From: Erinaceus europaeus
Lineage: Eukaryota > Chordata > Mammalia > Eulipotyphla > Erinaceidae
Direction of reading: 5' to 3'
Assembly: GCF_950295315.1 (NCBI RefSeq)
Contig: NC_080181.1
Span: 36,857,375 to 36,921,374, forward strand
Length of the DNA stretch: 64,000 nt
Shown: positions 12,201-26,810 of the stretch, in pieces
How positions within the stretch are numbered: position 1 is the first letter of the stretch
Layout of the letters: every line of letters begins with the position of its first letter
The notes under the pieces: model-generated
Seen by the model: only the letters and a program-made list of their open reading frames with translations
Database searches by the model: none
What the model was told of the DNA's origin: nothing
Made by a program: the position numbers and the translations under genes

Positions 12201-13106
12201 AGGCGCAATCAAGACAAAACACTTGCACCTGTGTGCGAATCTCCAAAAAAAAAAAAAAAAAAAACTAGGCGCAAACAAGACAAATAAATTGCTCCTGTGT
12301 GCGAATCTTCAAAAAAAAACATAGGCACAATCAAGACTAACCACTTGCACCTGTGTGCGAATCTACAACAAAAAAAAACCAAGGCGTAATCAAGAGAAAT
12401 CAGTTGCACCTGTGTGCGAATCTAGAAACAACACACACCTGGGCGCAATCAAGACAAACCACTAGCACCTCTGTGTGAATCTACAAAAAAAAACCTAGGC
12501 GCAATCACTAGAAACCACTTGAAACTGTGTGCGAATCTCCAAAAAAAAAAAAAAAAAAAAAAAAACAAGCCGCGATCAAGACAAACCACTTGCACCTATG
12601 TGAAAATCTTCAAAAAAAAAAAAAAAAGGCGCAGTCAAGTCAAACCACTTTCACCTGTGTGCGAATCTAAAAAAAAAAAAAAAAAAAAAAAGCCTAGGCG
12701 CAATCAAGACAAACCACTTGCACCTGTGTGCGAATCTTCAAAAAAAAAAAAAAAAAACTAGGCGCAATCAAGAAAAACCTCTTGCACCTGTGTGCATAAC
12801 TATAAACAACACACACCTAGGGGCAATCATGACAAACCACTTGCACCTGTGTGGGAATCTGAAAACAACACACACCTGGGCACATTCAAGTGAAACCACT
12901 TGCAACTGTGTGCAAATCTAAAAACAACACACACCTGGGCAGAATCAAGATCAACCAATTGCACCTGTGTGTGAATCTACATAAACAAAAACCTAGGCGC
13001 AATCAAGACAAACCATTTGCACCTGTGTGCGAATCTTCAAAAAAAAAAAAAACCTACGTGCAATCAAGACAAACCACTTGCACCTGTGTGAGAATCTTAA
13101 AAAAAA
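6204..13106 (+). repeat. Higher-order repeat copy 1 (about 6.9 kb)
   Basis: Starts at the landmark ATGCTAGGCGCAATCAACAC. It contains an A part (about 6204-10190) and a B part (about 10190-13050). Shared diagnostic words with copies 3 and 4 include GAAATCAGGACAAAACAC near 6800 and GCGAAGCTTCAAAAA near 8895, in the same order and spacing. With copies 2 and 3 it shares GCGAAGCTTCCAAAAA near 10948. Confidence 0.8.
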
Positions 13107-16069
13107 ATGCTAGGCGCAATCAACACAAACCACTTGAACCTCTGTGTGAACTTCAAAAAAAAAAAAAAAAACCTACGGGTAATCAAGACAAAACACTTGC
13201 ACCTGTGTGTGAATCTAGAAAAAAATGCCTAGGCGCAATCAAGACAAACCACTTGCACCTGTGAGCGAATCTCCAAAAAAATAAAAAAAATAAAAAAAAA
13301 CTAGACGCAATCAAGACAAACCACTTGCACATGTGTGAGAATCTTCAAAAACAAAACATCGGCACAATCAAGAAAAACCACTTGCACGTGTACGAATCTA
13401 CAACAAAAAAAACCAAGGTGTAATCAAGAGAAACCGATTGCATATGTGTGCGAATCTACAAACAACACACACCTGGGCGCAATCAAGACAAATCACTTGC
13501 ACCTGTGTGCGAATCTAAAAAAAAAAATTCCTATGCGCAATCAAGACAAACCACTTGCACCTGTGTGGGAATCTAAAAAAAAAAAATCCTGGGTCCAATC
13601 TAGACAAACCACTTGCACCTGTGTACAAATCTTCAAAAAAAAAAAAAAAACCAAGGCGCAATCAAGACAAACCAATTGCACCTGTGTGCGAATCTACAAA
13701 AAAAAAAAAAAACATAGGCACAATCAAGACAAACCACTTGCACCTGTGTGCGAATCTACAACAAAAAAAATCAAGGCGTAATCAAGAGAAACCAATTGCA
13801 CCTGTGTGCAAATCTAAAAACAACACACACCTGGGCCGAATCAAGATCAACCAATTGCAACTGTGTGTGAATCTACAAAAAACAAAAACCTAGGCGCAAT
13901 CAAGACAAACCACTTTCACCTGTGTGCGAAGCTTCCAAAAAAAATAGGCACAATCAGACAAACCACTTGCACCTGTTTGCGAATCTAAAAAAAAATGCTA
14001 GGCGCAATAAAGACAAACCACTTTCACTTGTGTGTGAATCTACAAAAAAACCTAGGCGCAATCAAGACAAACCACTTGCACCTGTGTTCGAATCTTCAAA
14101 AAAAAAAAACCTATGCATAATCAAGACAAACCACTTGCACCTGTGTGTGAATCTACAAAAAAAAAAAAACCTAGGTACAATCAAGACAAACCACTTGCAC
14201 CTGTGTGCGAATCGAAAAAAAAAAAAAAACCTAGGCGCAATCAACACAAACCACTTGCACCTGTGTGGGAATCGAAAAAAAAATCCTAGGCACAATCAAG
14301 ACAAACCACTTGCACCTGTGTGCGAATCTTCAAAAAAAAAAAAAAAAAAACCTCGGCGCAATCAAGACAAACCACTCGCACCTGTGTGAGAATCTAAAAA
14401 CAAAAATCCTAGGCGCAATCAAGACAAACCACTTGCACCTGTGTGCGAATCTTCAAAAAAAAAAAAACCAAAACGCATCAAGACAAACCACTTGCACCTG
14501 TATGCGAATCTACGACAAACAAAACCCAGGCGTAATCAAGAGAAAACAATTGCACCTATGTGCGAATATACAAACAACACACACCTGGGCGCAATCAAGA
14601 CAAACCACTTGCACCTGTGTGCGAATCTAAAAAAAAAAATAAAAACCTAGGCGCAATCAAGACAAACCACTTGCACCTGTGTGAGAATCTAAAAAAAAAA
14701 AATCCAAGGCGCAATCAAGACAAACCACTTGCACCTGTGTACAAACCTACAAAAAAAAAAAAAAAAAAGACGCAATCAAGACAAACCACTTGCAACTGTG
14801 TGAGGATCTAAAAATAAAAATCCTAGGCGCAATCAAGACAAACCACTTGCACCGTGTGTGAATCTACAAAAAAAATACCAAGGCGCAATCAAGACAAACC
14901 ACTTGCAAATGTGTGAGAATCTAAAAAAAAAATCCTAGGCTCAATCAAGACAAACCACTTGCACCTGTGTGCGAATCTCCAAAAAATAAAATCCTAGGTG
15001 CAATCAATTCAAACCACTTGCACCTGTGTGTGAATCTACAAAAAAAAAAAAACCTAGGCGCAATCAAGACAAACCACTTGCACCTGTGTACAAATCTTCA
15101 AAAAAAAAAAAAAAACCAAGGAGCAATCAAAACAAACCATTTGCACCTGTGTGCGAATCTAAAAAAAAAAAAAAAACCTAGGCGCAATCAAGATAAAACA
15201 CTTGCACCTGTGTGCGAATCTCCAAAAAAAAAAAAAAAAAAACTAGGCGCAAACAAGACAAATAAATTGCTCCTGTGTGCGAATCTTCAAAAAAAAACAT
15301 AGGCACAATCAAGACTAACCACTTGCACCTGTGTGCGAATCTACAACAAAAAAAAACCAAGGCGTAATCAAGAGAAATCAGTTGCACCTGTGTGCGAATC
15401 TAGAAACAACACACACCTGGGCGCAATCAAGACAAACCACTAGCACCTCTGTGTGAATCTACAAAAAAAAACCTAGGCGCAATCACTAGAAACCACTTGA
15501 AACTGTGTGCGAATCTCCAAAAAAAAAAAACAAGCCGCGATCAAGACAAACCACTTGCACCTATGTGAAAATCTTCAAAAAAAAAAAAAAGGCGCAGTCA
15601 AGTCAAACCACTTTCACCTGTGTGCGAATCTAAAAAAAAAAAAAAAAAAAAAAGCCTAGGCGCAATCAAGACAAACCACTTGCACCTGTGTGCAAATCTT
15701 CAAAAAAAAAAAAAAAAAACTAGGCGCAATCAAGAAAAACCTCTTGCACCTGTGTGCATAACTATAAACAACACACACCTAGGGGCAATCATGACAAACC
15801 ACTTGCACCTGTGTGGGAATCTGAAAACAACACACACCTGGGCACATTCAAGTGAAACCACTTGCAACTGTGTGCAAATCTAAAAACAACACACACCTGG
15901 GCAGAATCAAGATCAACCAATTGCACCTGTGTGTGAATCTACATAAACAAAAACCTAGGCGCAATCAAGACAAACCATTTGCACCTGTGTGCGAATCTTC
16001 AAAAAAAAAAAAAAACCTAGGTGCAATCAAGACAAACCACTTGCACCTGTGTGAGAATCTTAAAAAAAA
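13107..16069 (+). repeat. Higher-order repeat copy 2, internally deleted (2963 bp)
   Basis: Begins with the same landmark as copy 1 but after about 60 bp jumps to CCTACGGGTAATCAAGAC, which in copy 1 is at about 10197. About 3.94 kb of the A part is therefore absent. The remaining B part (13165-16010) follows copy 1 (10195-13030) almost base for base, apart from A-tract lengths. Confidence 0.8.
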
Positions 16070-19000
16070 ATGCTAGGCGCAATCAACACAAACCACTTGA
16101 ACCTCTGTGTGAACTTCAAAAAAAAAAAAAAAAAAAAACAAGGCGCAATCAAGACAAATCACTTGCACCTGAGTGCGAGTCTAAAAAAAAAAAATCCTAG
16201 GCTCAATCAAGACAGACCACTTGCACTTGTGTGCGAATCTACAACAAAAAAAAACCAAGGCGTAATCAAGAGAAAGCAATTTCACCTGTGTGCAAATCTA
16301 CAAACAACACACACCTGGGCGCATTGAAGACAAACCACTTGCACCTGAGTGCGAATCTTCAAAAAAAAAAAACTTAGGCGCAATCAAGACAAACCACTTG
16401 CACCTGTGTGAGAGTCTAAGAAAAAAATCCTAGGAGCAATCAGGACAAACCACTTGCACCTGTGTGCGAATCTACAAAAAAAAAAAAAAACATAGGCACA
16501 ATCAAGAAAAACCACTTGCATCTTGTGCGAATCTACAACAAAGAAAACCAAGGCGTAATCAAGAGAAACCAATTTCACCTGTGTGCGAATCTACAAACAA
16601 CACACACCTGGGCGCAATCAATACAAACCACTTACACCTGTGTGCGAATCGAAAAAAAAAATGCTGGCGAAATCAGGACAAAACACTTGCACCTATGTGC
16701 AAATCTTCATTAAAAAAAAAGGCGCAATCAAGTCAAACCACTTGAACCTGTGTGCGAATCTAAAAAAAAAAAAAAAAGCCTAGGCGCAATCAAGACAAAA
16801 CACTTGCACCTGTGTGCGAATCTTCAAAAAAAAAAAAAAATAGGCGCAATCAAGACAAACCACTTGCACCTGTGTGCGAATCTTCAAAAAAAAAAAACCT
16901 ATGCATAATCAAGACAAACCACTTGCACCTGTGTGTGAATCTACAAAAAAAAACCTAGGCGAAATCAAGACAAACCACTTGCACCTGTGTGCGAATCTCA
17001 AAAAAAAAAAAAAAAAAACTAGGCGTAATCAAGACAAACCACTTGCACCTGTGTGCGAATCTAAAAAAAAAAAAAACATAGGCGCAATCAAGACAAACCA
17101 CTTGCACCTGTGTGGGAATCTGAAAACAAGTCACACCTGAGCACATTCAAGAGAAACCACTTGCGACTGTGTGCAAATAAAAAACAACACACACCTGGGC
17201 GGAATCAATATCAACCAATTGCACCTGTGTGTGAATCTTCAAGAAACAAAAACGTAGGCGCTATCAAGGCAAACCACTTGCACCTGGGTGCGAATCTTCA
17301 AAAAAAAAAACATAGGCACAAACAAGACAAACCACTTGCACCTTTGTGCGAATCTACAACAAAAAAAACCAAGTCATAATCAAGAGAAACCAATTGCACC
17401 TGTGTGCGAATCTACAAACAACACACACCTGAGCGCAATCAAGACAAACCACTTGCACCTGTGTGCGAATCTTCAAAAAAAAAAAAAACCGAGGCGCAAT
17501 CAAGACAAACCACTTGCACATGTGTGAGAATCTAAAAAAAAAAAAAAACTTGGCGCAATGAAGACAAACCACTTGCACCTGTGTGCGAATCTACAAAAAA
17601 AAAACATAGGCACAATCAAGACAAACCACTTGCACCTATGTGCGAATCTACAACAGAAAAAACCAAGGCGTAATCAAGAGAAACCAATTTCACCTGTGTG
17701 CGAATCTACAAACAGCACACACCTGGGCTCAATCAAGACAAAACACGTGCACCTGTGTGCGAATCTAAAAAAAAAAATACCTGGGCGCAATCAAGACAAA
17801 CCACTTGCACCTGTGTGCGAATCTTCAAAAAAAAAAAACAGGCACAATCAAGAAAAACCACTTGCACGTGTGCGAAACTACAACAAAAAAAACCAAGGCG
17901 TAATCAAGAGAAACCAATTGCACATGTGTGCGAATCTACAAACAACACACACCTGGGCACAATCAAGACAAACCACTTGCACCTGTGTGCGAATCTAAAA
18001 AAAAAAATACCTGGGCGCAATCAAGACAAACCACTTGCACCTGTGTGCGAATCTAAAAAAAAAAAAACCTAGGCGCAATCAAGACAAACCACTTGCACCT
18101 GCTTGAGAATCTAAAAAAAAAAAAAAATCCTGGGCGCAATCTAGACAAACCACTTGCACCTGTGTACAAATCTTCTTCAAAAAAAAAAAAACCAAGGCGC
18201 AATCAAGACAAACCACTTGCACCTGTGTGCGAATCTACAAAAAAAAAAAAAACATAGGCACAATCAAGACAAACCACTTGGACCTGTGTGCGAATCTACA
18301 ACAAAAAAAATCAAGGCGTAATCAAGAGAAACCAATTGCACCTGTGTGCGAATCTACAAACAACACACACCTGGGCTCAATCAAGCCAAACCACTTGCAC
18401 TTGTGTGAGAATCTAAAAAAAAAACCCTAGGCGCAATCAAGACAAACCACTTGAACCTGTGTGCGAATCTACAAAAAATAAAATCCTAGGCGCAATCAAT
18501 TCAAACCACTTGCATCTGTGTGCGAAACTATAAACAACACACAATTGGGGTCAATCATGACAAACCACTTGCACCTGTGTGGGAATCTGAAAACAACACA
18601 CAACTGGGCACATTCAAGTAAAACCACTTGCAACTGTGTGCAAATCTAAAAACAACACACACCTGGGCCGAATCAAGATCAACCAATTGCACCTGTGTGT
18701 GAATCTACAAAAAACAAAAACCTAGGCGCAATAAAGACAAACCATTTGCACCTGTGTGCGAAGCTTCAAAAAAAAAAATAGGCACAATCAAGACAAACCA
18801 CTTGCAACTGTGGGCAAATCTACAAGAAAAAAAAAACCAAGGCATAATCAAGAGAAACCAATTTCATCTGTGTGCGAATCTACAAACAAAACACACCTGG
18901 GCGCAATCAAGACAAACAACTTGCACCTGTGTGCGAATCTTCAAAAAAAAAAAAAAAACCTAGGTGCAATCAAGACAAACCACTTGCACCTGTGTGCGAA

Positions 19001-22000
19001 TCTACAAAAAAAAACATAGGCACAATCAAGACAAACCACTTGCACCTGTGTGCGAATTTACAACAAAAAAAATCAAGGCGTAATCAAGAGAAACCAATTG
19101 CACCTGTGTGCGAATCTACAAACAACACACACCTGGGCTCAATCGAGACAAACCACTTGCACCTGTGTGCGAATCTAAAAAAAAAAAAAAAAACCTAGGC
19201 GCAATCAAGACAAACGACTTGCACCTGTGTGCGAATCTTCAAAAAAAAAAAAAACTAGGCGCAATCAAGACAAACCACTTACACCTGTGTGCGAATCTAA
19301 AAAAAAAAAAACAATCCTAGGCGCCATCAAGACAAACTAATTGCACCTGTGTGCGAATCTAGAAACAACACATACCTGGGTGCAATCAACACAAACCACT
19401 TGCACCTGTGTGCTAATATTCAAAATAAAAACCTAGGCACAATCAAGTCAAACCACTTGCACCTGTGTGTGAATCTACAAAAAAAAAAACCTAGGTGCAA
19501 TAAAGAGAAACCACTTGCACCTCTGTGCGAATCTTCAAAAAAAAAAAAACCTATGCGTAATCAAGACAAACCACTTGCACCTGTGTGCGAATCTTCAAAA
19601 AAAAGCATAGGCACAATCAAGACAAACAACTTGCACCTGTTTGCAAATCTACAACAAAAAAACCAAGGCGTAATGAAGAGAAACCAATTGCACCTGTGTG
19701 TGAATCTAAAAAAGAAAAATGCTAGGCGCAATCAAGACAAACCACTTTCACCTGTGTGCGAATCGAAAAAAAAAATCCTAGGCGCAATCAAGACAAAACA
19801 CTTCCACCTGTGTGCAAATCTTCAAAAAAAGAAAAAAAAACAAGGCGCAATCAAGTCAAACCACTTGCGAATCTAAAAAAAAAAAAGGCCGAGGCACAAT
19901 CAAGACAAACCACTTGCACCTGTGTGCGAATCTCCAAAAAAAAAAAAAAAAACTAGGCGCAATCAAGACAAACCACTTGCACCTGTGTGCGAATCTACAA
20001 AAATAATCCTAGACACAATCAAGACAAAACACTTGCACCTGTGTGTGAATCTACAAAATAACCTAGGCTCAATCAAGACAAACCATTTGCACCTGTGTGC
20101 GAATCTTCAAAAAAAAAAAAAAAAACCTACGGGTAATCAAGACAAAACACTTGCACCTGTGTGTGAATCTAGAAAAAAATGCCTAGGCGCAATCAAGACA
20201 AACCACTTGCACCTGTGAGCGAATCTCCAAAAAAATAAAAAAAATAAAAAAAAAACTAGACGCAATCAAGACAAACCACTTGCACATGTGTGAGAATCTT
20301 CAAAAACAAAACATCGGCACAATCAAGAAAAACCACTTGCACGTGTACGAATCTACAACAAAAAAAACCAAGGTGTAATCAAGAGAAACCGATTGCATAT
20401 GTGTGCGAATCTACAAACAACACACACCTGGGCGCAATCAAGACAAATCACTTGCACCTGTGTGCGAATCTAAAAAAAAAATTCCTATGCGCAATCAAGA
20501 CAAACCACTTGCACCTGTGTGGGAATCTAAAAAAAAAAATCCTGGGTCCAATCTAGACAAACCACTTGCACCTGTGTACAAATCTTCAAAAAAAAAAAAA
20601 AAACCAAGGCGCAATCAAGACAAACCAATTGCACCTGTGTGCGAATCTACAAAAAAAAAAAAAAACATAGGCACAATCAAGACAAACCACTTGCACCTGT
20701 GTGCGAATCTACAACAAAAAAAATCAAGGCGTAATCAAGAGAAACCAATTGCACCTGTGTGCAAATCTAAAAACAACACACACCTGGGCCGAATCAAGAT
20801 CAACCAATTGCAACTGTGTGTGAATCTACAAAAAACAAAAACCTAGGCGCAATCAAGACAAACCACTTTCACCTGTGTGCGAAGCTTCCAAAAAAAATAG
20901 GCACAATCAGACAAACCACTTGCACCTGTTTGCGAATCTAAAAAAAAATGCTAGGCGCAATAAAGACAAACCACTTTCACTTGTGTGTGAATCTACAAAA
21001 AAACCTAGGCGCAATCAAGACAAACCACTTGCACCTGTGTTCGAATCTTCAAAAAAAAAAAACCTATGCATAATCAAGACAAACCACTTGCACCTGTGTG
21101 TGAATCTACAAAAAAAAAAAAAACCTAGGTACAATCAAGACAAACCACTTGCACCTGTGTGCGAATCGAAAAAAAAAAAAAACCTAGGCGCAATCAACAC
21201 AAACCACTTGCACCTGTGTGGGAATCGAAAAAAAAATCCTAGGCACAATCAAGACAAACCACTTGCACCTGTGTGCGAATCTTCAAAAAAAAAAAAAAAA
21301 AACCTCGGCGCAATCAAGACAAACCACTCGCACCTGTGTGAGAATCTAAAAACAAAAATCCTAGGCGCAATCAAGACAAACCACTTGCACCTGTGTGCGA
21401 ATCTTCAAAAAAAAAAAAAACCAAAACGCATCAAGACAAACCACTTGCACCTGTATGCGAATCTACGACAAACAAAACCCAGGCGTAATCAAGAGAAAAC
21501 AATTGCACCTATGTGCGAATATACAAACAACACACACCTGGGCGCAATCAAGACAAACCACTTGCACCTGTGTGCGAATCTAAAAAAAAAAATAAAAACC
21601 TAGGCGCAATCAAGACAAACCACTTGCACCTGTGTGAGAATCTAAAAAAAAAAAAATCCAAGGCGCAATCAAGACAAACCACTTGCACCTGTGTACAAAC
21701 CTACAAAAAAAAAAAAAAAAGACGCAATCAAGACAAACCACTTGCAACTGTGTGAGGATCTAAAAATAAAAATCCTAGGCGCAATCAAGACAAACCACTT
21801 GCACCGTGTGTGAATCTACAAAAAAAATACCAAGGCGCAATCAAGACAAACCACTTGCAAATGTGTGAGAATCTAAAAAAAAAATCCTAGGCTCAATCAA
21901 GACAAACCACTTGCACCTGTGTGCGAATCTCCAAAAAATAAAATCCTAGGTGCAATCAATTCAAACCACTTGCACCTGTGTGTGAATCTACAAAAAAAAA

Positions 22001-23694
22001 AAAAACCTAGGCGCAATCAAGACAAACCACTTGCACCTGTGTACAAATCTTCAAAAAAAAAAAAAACCAAGGAGCAATCAAAACAAACCAATTGCACCTG
22101 TGTGCGAATCTAAAAAAAAAAAAAAACCTAGGCGCAATCAAGACAAAACACTTGCACCTGTGTGCGAATCTCCAAAAAAAAAAAAAAAAAAACTAGGCGC
22201 AAACAAGACAAATAAATTGCTCCTGTGTGCGAATCTTCAAAAAAAAACATAGGCACAATCAAGACTAACCACTTGCACCTGTGTGCGAATCTACAACAAA
22301 AAAAAACCAAGGCGTAATCAAGAGAAATCAGTTGCACCTGTGTGCGAATCTAGAAACAACACACACCTGGGCGCAATCAAGACAAACCACTAGCACCTCT
22401 GTGTGAATCTACAAAAAAAAACCTAGGCGCAATCACTAGAAACCACTTGAAACTGTGTGCGAATCTCCAAAAAAAAAAAAAAAAAAAAAAACAAGCCGCG
22501 ATCAAGACAAACCACTTGCACCTATGTGAAAATCTTCAAAAAAAAAAAAAAAGGCGCAGTCAAGTCAAACCACTTTCACCTGTGTGCGAATCTAAAAAAA
22601 AAAAAAAAAAAAAAAAGCCTAGGCGCAATCAAGACAAACCACTTGCACCTGTGTGCGAATCTTCAAAAAAAAAAAAAAACTAGGCGCAATCAAGAAAAAC
22701 CTCTTGCACCTGTGTGCATAACTATAAACAACACACACCTAGGGGCAATCATGACAAACCACTTGCACCTGTGTGGGAATCTGAAAACAACACACACCTG
22801 GGCACATTCAAGTGAAACCACTTGCAACTGTGTGCAAATCTAAAAACAACACACACCTGGGCAGAATCAAGATCAACCAATTGCACCTGTGTGTGAATCT
22901 ACATAAACAAAAACCTAGGCGCAATCAAGACAAACCATTTGCACCTGTGTGCGAATCTACAACAAAAAAAAACCAAGGCGTAATCAAGAGAAATCAGTTG
23001 CACCTGTGTGCGAATCTAGAAACAACACACACCTGGGCGCAATCAAGACAAACCACTAGCACCTCTGTGTGAATCTACAAAAAAAAAACCTAGGCGCAAT
23101 CACTAGAAACCACTTGAAACTGTGTGCGAATCTCCAAAAAAAAAAAAAAAAAAAAAAAGCCGCGATCAAGACAAAGCACTTGCACCTATGTGAAAATCTT
23201 CAAAAAAAAAAAAAAAAGGCGCAGTCAAGTCAAACCACTTTCACCTGTGTGCGAATCTAAAAAAAAAAAAAAAAAAAAAAGCCTAGGCGCAATCAAGACA
23301 AACCACTTGCACCTGTGTGCGAATCTTCAAAAAAAAAAAAAAAAACTAGGCGCAATCAAGAAAAACCTCTTGCACCTGTGTGCATAACTATAAACAACAC
23401 ACACCTAGGGGCAATCATGACAAACCACTTGCACCTGTGTGGGAATCTGAAAACAACACACACCTGGGCACATTCAAGTGAAACCACTTGCAACTGTGTG
23501 CAAATCTAAAAACAACACACACCTGGGCAGAATCAAGATCAACCAATTGCACCTGTGTGTGAATCTACATAAACAAAAACCTAGGCGCAATCAAGACAAA
23601 CCATTTGCACCTGTGTGCGAATCTTCAAAAAAAAAAAAAACCTAGGTGCAATCAAGACAAACCACTTGCACCTGTGTGAGAATCTTAAAAAAAA
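16070..23694 (+). repeat. Higher-order repeat copy 3 (7625 bp)
   Basis: Contains both the A and B parts in the order of copy 1. It is about 720 bp longer than copy 1, mostly because of the 667-bp tandem duplication near its end. It also carries a monomer-sized insertion near 19930-19990 relative to copy 1. Confidence 0.8.
22290..23623 (+). repeat. 667-bp tandem duplication inside higher-order copy 3
   Basis: The word AGAGAAATCAGTTGCACC occurs at about 22321 and again about 667 bp later (near 22988). The monomer order between (GAAACAACACACACC, CACTAGAAACC, AAGCCGCGATC, GGCGCAGTCAAGTC, TGCATAACTATAAAC) is repeated. Copies 1 and 2 have this series once. Confidence 0.8.
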
Positions 23695-26600
23695 ATGCTA
23701 GGCGCAATCAACACAAACCACTTGAACCTCTGTGTGAACTTCAAAAAAAAAAAAAAAAAACAAGGCGCAATCAAGACAAATCACTTGCACCTGAGTGCGA
23801 GTCTAAAAAAAAAAAATCCTAGGCTCAATCAAGACAGACCACTTGCACTTGTGTGCGAATCTACAACAAAAAAAACCAAGGCGTAATCAAGAGAAAGCAA
23901 TTTCACCTGTGTGCAAATCTACAAACAACACACACCTGGGCGCATTGAAGACAAACCACTTGCACCTGAGTGCGAATCTTCAAAAAAAAAAAACTTAGGC
24001 GCAATCAAGACAAACCACTTGCACCTGTGTGAGAGTCTAAGAAAAAAATCCTAGGAGCAATCAGGACAAACCACTTGCACCTGTGTGCGAATCTACAAAA
24101 AAAAAAAAACATAGGCACAATCAAGAAAAACCACTTGCATCTTGTGCGAATCTACAACAAAGAAAACCAAGGCGTAATCGAGAGAAACCAATTTCACCTG
24201 TGTGCGAATCTACAAACAACACACACCTGGGCGCAATCAATACAAACCACTTACACCTGTGTGCGAATCGAAAAAAAAAATGCTGGCGAAATCAGGACAA
24301 AACACTTGCACCTATGTGCAAATCTTCATTAAAAAAAAAGGCGCAATCAAGTCAAACCACTTGAACCTGTGTGCGAATCTAAAAAAAAAAAAAAAAGCCT
24401 AGGCGCAATCAAGACAAAACACTTGCACCTGTGTGCGAATCTTCAAAAAAAAAAAAATAGGCGCAATCAAGACAAACCACTTGCACCTGTGTGCGAATCT
24501 TCAAAAAAAAAAAACCTATGCATAATCAAGACAAACCACTTGCACCTGTGTGTGAATCTACAGAAAAAAAACCTAGGCGAAATCAAGACAAACCACTTGC
24601 ACCTGTGTGCGAATCTCAAAAAAAAAAAAAAAAAAACTAGGCGTAATCAAGACAAACCACTTGCACATGTGTGCGAATCTAAAAAAAAAAAAAACATAGG
24701 CGCAATCAAGACAAACCACTTGCACCTGTGTGGGAATCTGAAAACAAGTCACACCTGAGCACATTCAAGAGAAACCACTTGCGACTGTGTGCAAATAAAA
24801 AACAACACACACCTGGGCGGAATCAATATCAACCAATTGCACCTGTGTGTGAATCTTCAAGAAACAAAAACGTAGGCGCTATCAAGGCAAACCACTTGCA
24901 CCTGGGTGCGAATCTTCAAAAAAAAAAAACATAGGCACAAACAAGACAAACCACTTGCACCTTTGTGCGAATCTACAACAAAAAAAACCAAGTCATAATC
25001 AAGAGAAACCAATTGCACCTGTGTGCGAATCTACAAACAACACACACCTGAGCGCAATCAAGACAAACCACTTGCACCTGTGTGCGAATCTTCAAAAAAA
25101 AAAAAAACCGAGGCGCAATCAAGACAAACCACTTGCACGTGTGTGAGAATCTAAAAAAAAAAAAAATCCTAGGCGCAATGAAGACAAACCACTTGCACCT
25201 GTGTGCGAATCTACAAAAAAAAAACATAGGCACAATCAAGACAAACCACTTGCACCTATGTGCGAATCTACAACAGAAAAAACCAAGGCGTAATCAAGAG
25301 AAACCAATTTCACCTGTGTGCGAATCTACAAACAGCACACACCTGGGCTCAATCAAGACAAAACACGTGCACCTGTGTGCGAATCTAAAAAAAAAAAATA
25401 CCTGGGCGCAATCAAGACAAACCACTTGCACCTGTGTGCGAATCTTCAAAAAAAAAAAAACAGGCACAATCAAGAAAAACCACTTGCACGTGTGCGAAAC
25501 TACAACAAAAAAAACCAAGGCGTAATCAAGAGAAACCAATTGCACATGTGTGCGAATCTACAAACAACACACACCTGGGCACAATCAAGACAAACCACTT
25601 GCACCTGTGTGCGAATCTAAAAAAAAAAATACCTGGGCGCAATCAAGACAAACCACTTGCACCTGTGTGCGAATCTAAAAAAAAAAAACCTAGGCGCAAT
25701 CAAGACAAACCACTTGCACCTGCTTGAGAATCTAAAAAAAAAAAAAAAAATCCTGGGCGCAATCTAGACAAACCACTTGCACCTGTGTACAAATCTTCAA
25801 AAAAAAAAAAAAACCAAGGCGCAATCAAGACAAACCACTTGCACCTGTGTGCGAATCTACAAAAAAAAAAAAAACATAGGCACAATCAAGACAAACCACT
25901 TGGACCTGTGTGCGAATCTACAACAAAAAAAATCAAGGCGTAATCAAGAGAAACCAATTGCACCTGTGTGCGAATCTACAAACAACACACACCTGGGCTC
26001 AATCAAGCCAAACCACTTGCACTTGTGTGAGAATCTAAAAAAAAAAACCCTAGGCGCAATCAAGACAAACCACTTGAACCTGTGTGCGAATCTACAAAAA
26101 ATAAAATCCTAGGCGCAATCAATTCAAACCACTTGCATCTGTGTGCGAAACTATAAACAACACACAATTGGGGTCAATCATGACAAACCACTTGCACCTG
26201 TGTGGGAATCTGAAAACAACACACAACTGGGCACATTCAAGTAAAACCACTTGCAACTGTGTGCAAATCTAAAAACAACACACACCTGGGCCGAATCAAG
26301 ATCAACCAATTGCACCTGTGTGTGAATCTACAAAAAACAAAAACCTAGGCGCAATAAAGACAAACCATTTGCACCTGTGTGCGAAGCTTCAAAAAAAAAA
26401 ATAGGCACAATCAAGACAAACCACTTGCAACTGTGGGCAAATCTACAAGAAAAAAAAAACCAAGGCATAATCAAGAGAAACCAATTTCATCTGTGTGCGA
26501 ATCTACAAACAAAACACACCTGGGCGCAATCAAGACAAACAACTTGCACCTGTGTGCGAATCTTCAAAAAAAAAAAAAAACCTAGGTGCAATCAAGACAA

Positions 26601-26810
26601 ACCACTTGCACCTGTGTGCGAATCTACAAAAAAAAACATAGGCACAATCAAGACAAACCACTTGCACCTGTGTGCGAATTTACAACAAAAAAAATCAAGG
26701 CGTAATCAAGAGAAACCAATTGCACCTGTGTGCGAATCTACAAACAACACACACCTGGGCTCAATCGAGACAAACCACTTGCACCTGTGTGCGAATCTAA
26801 AAAAAAAAAA
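23695..26810 (+). repeat. Higher-order repeat copy 4, partial (A part only)
   Basis: Follows copy 3 from 16070 to about 19185 with an offset of about 7.62 kb (for example, the GCGAAGCTTC landmark at 18760 and 26383). It then diverges at about 26810, where TCTGGGCGCAATC replaces CCTAGGCGCAATC. Confidence 0.75.
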
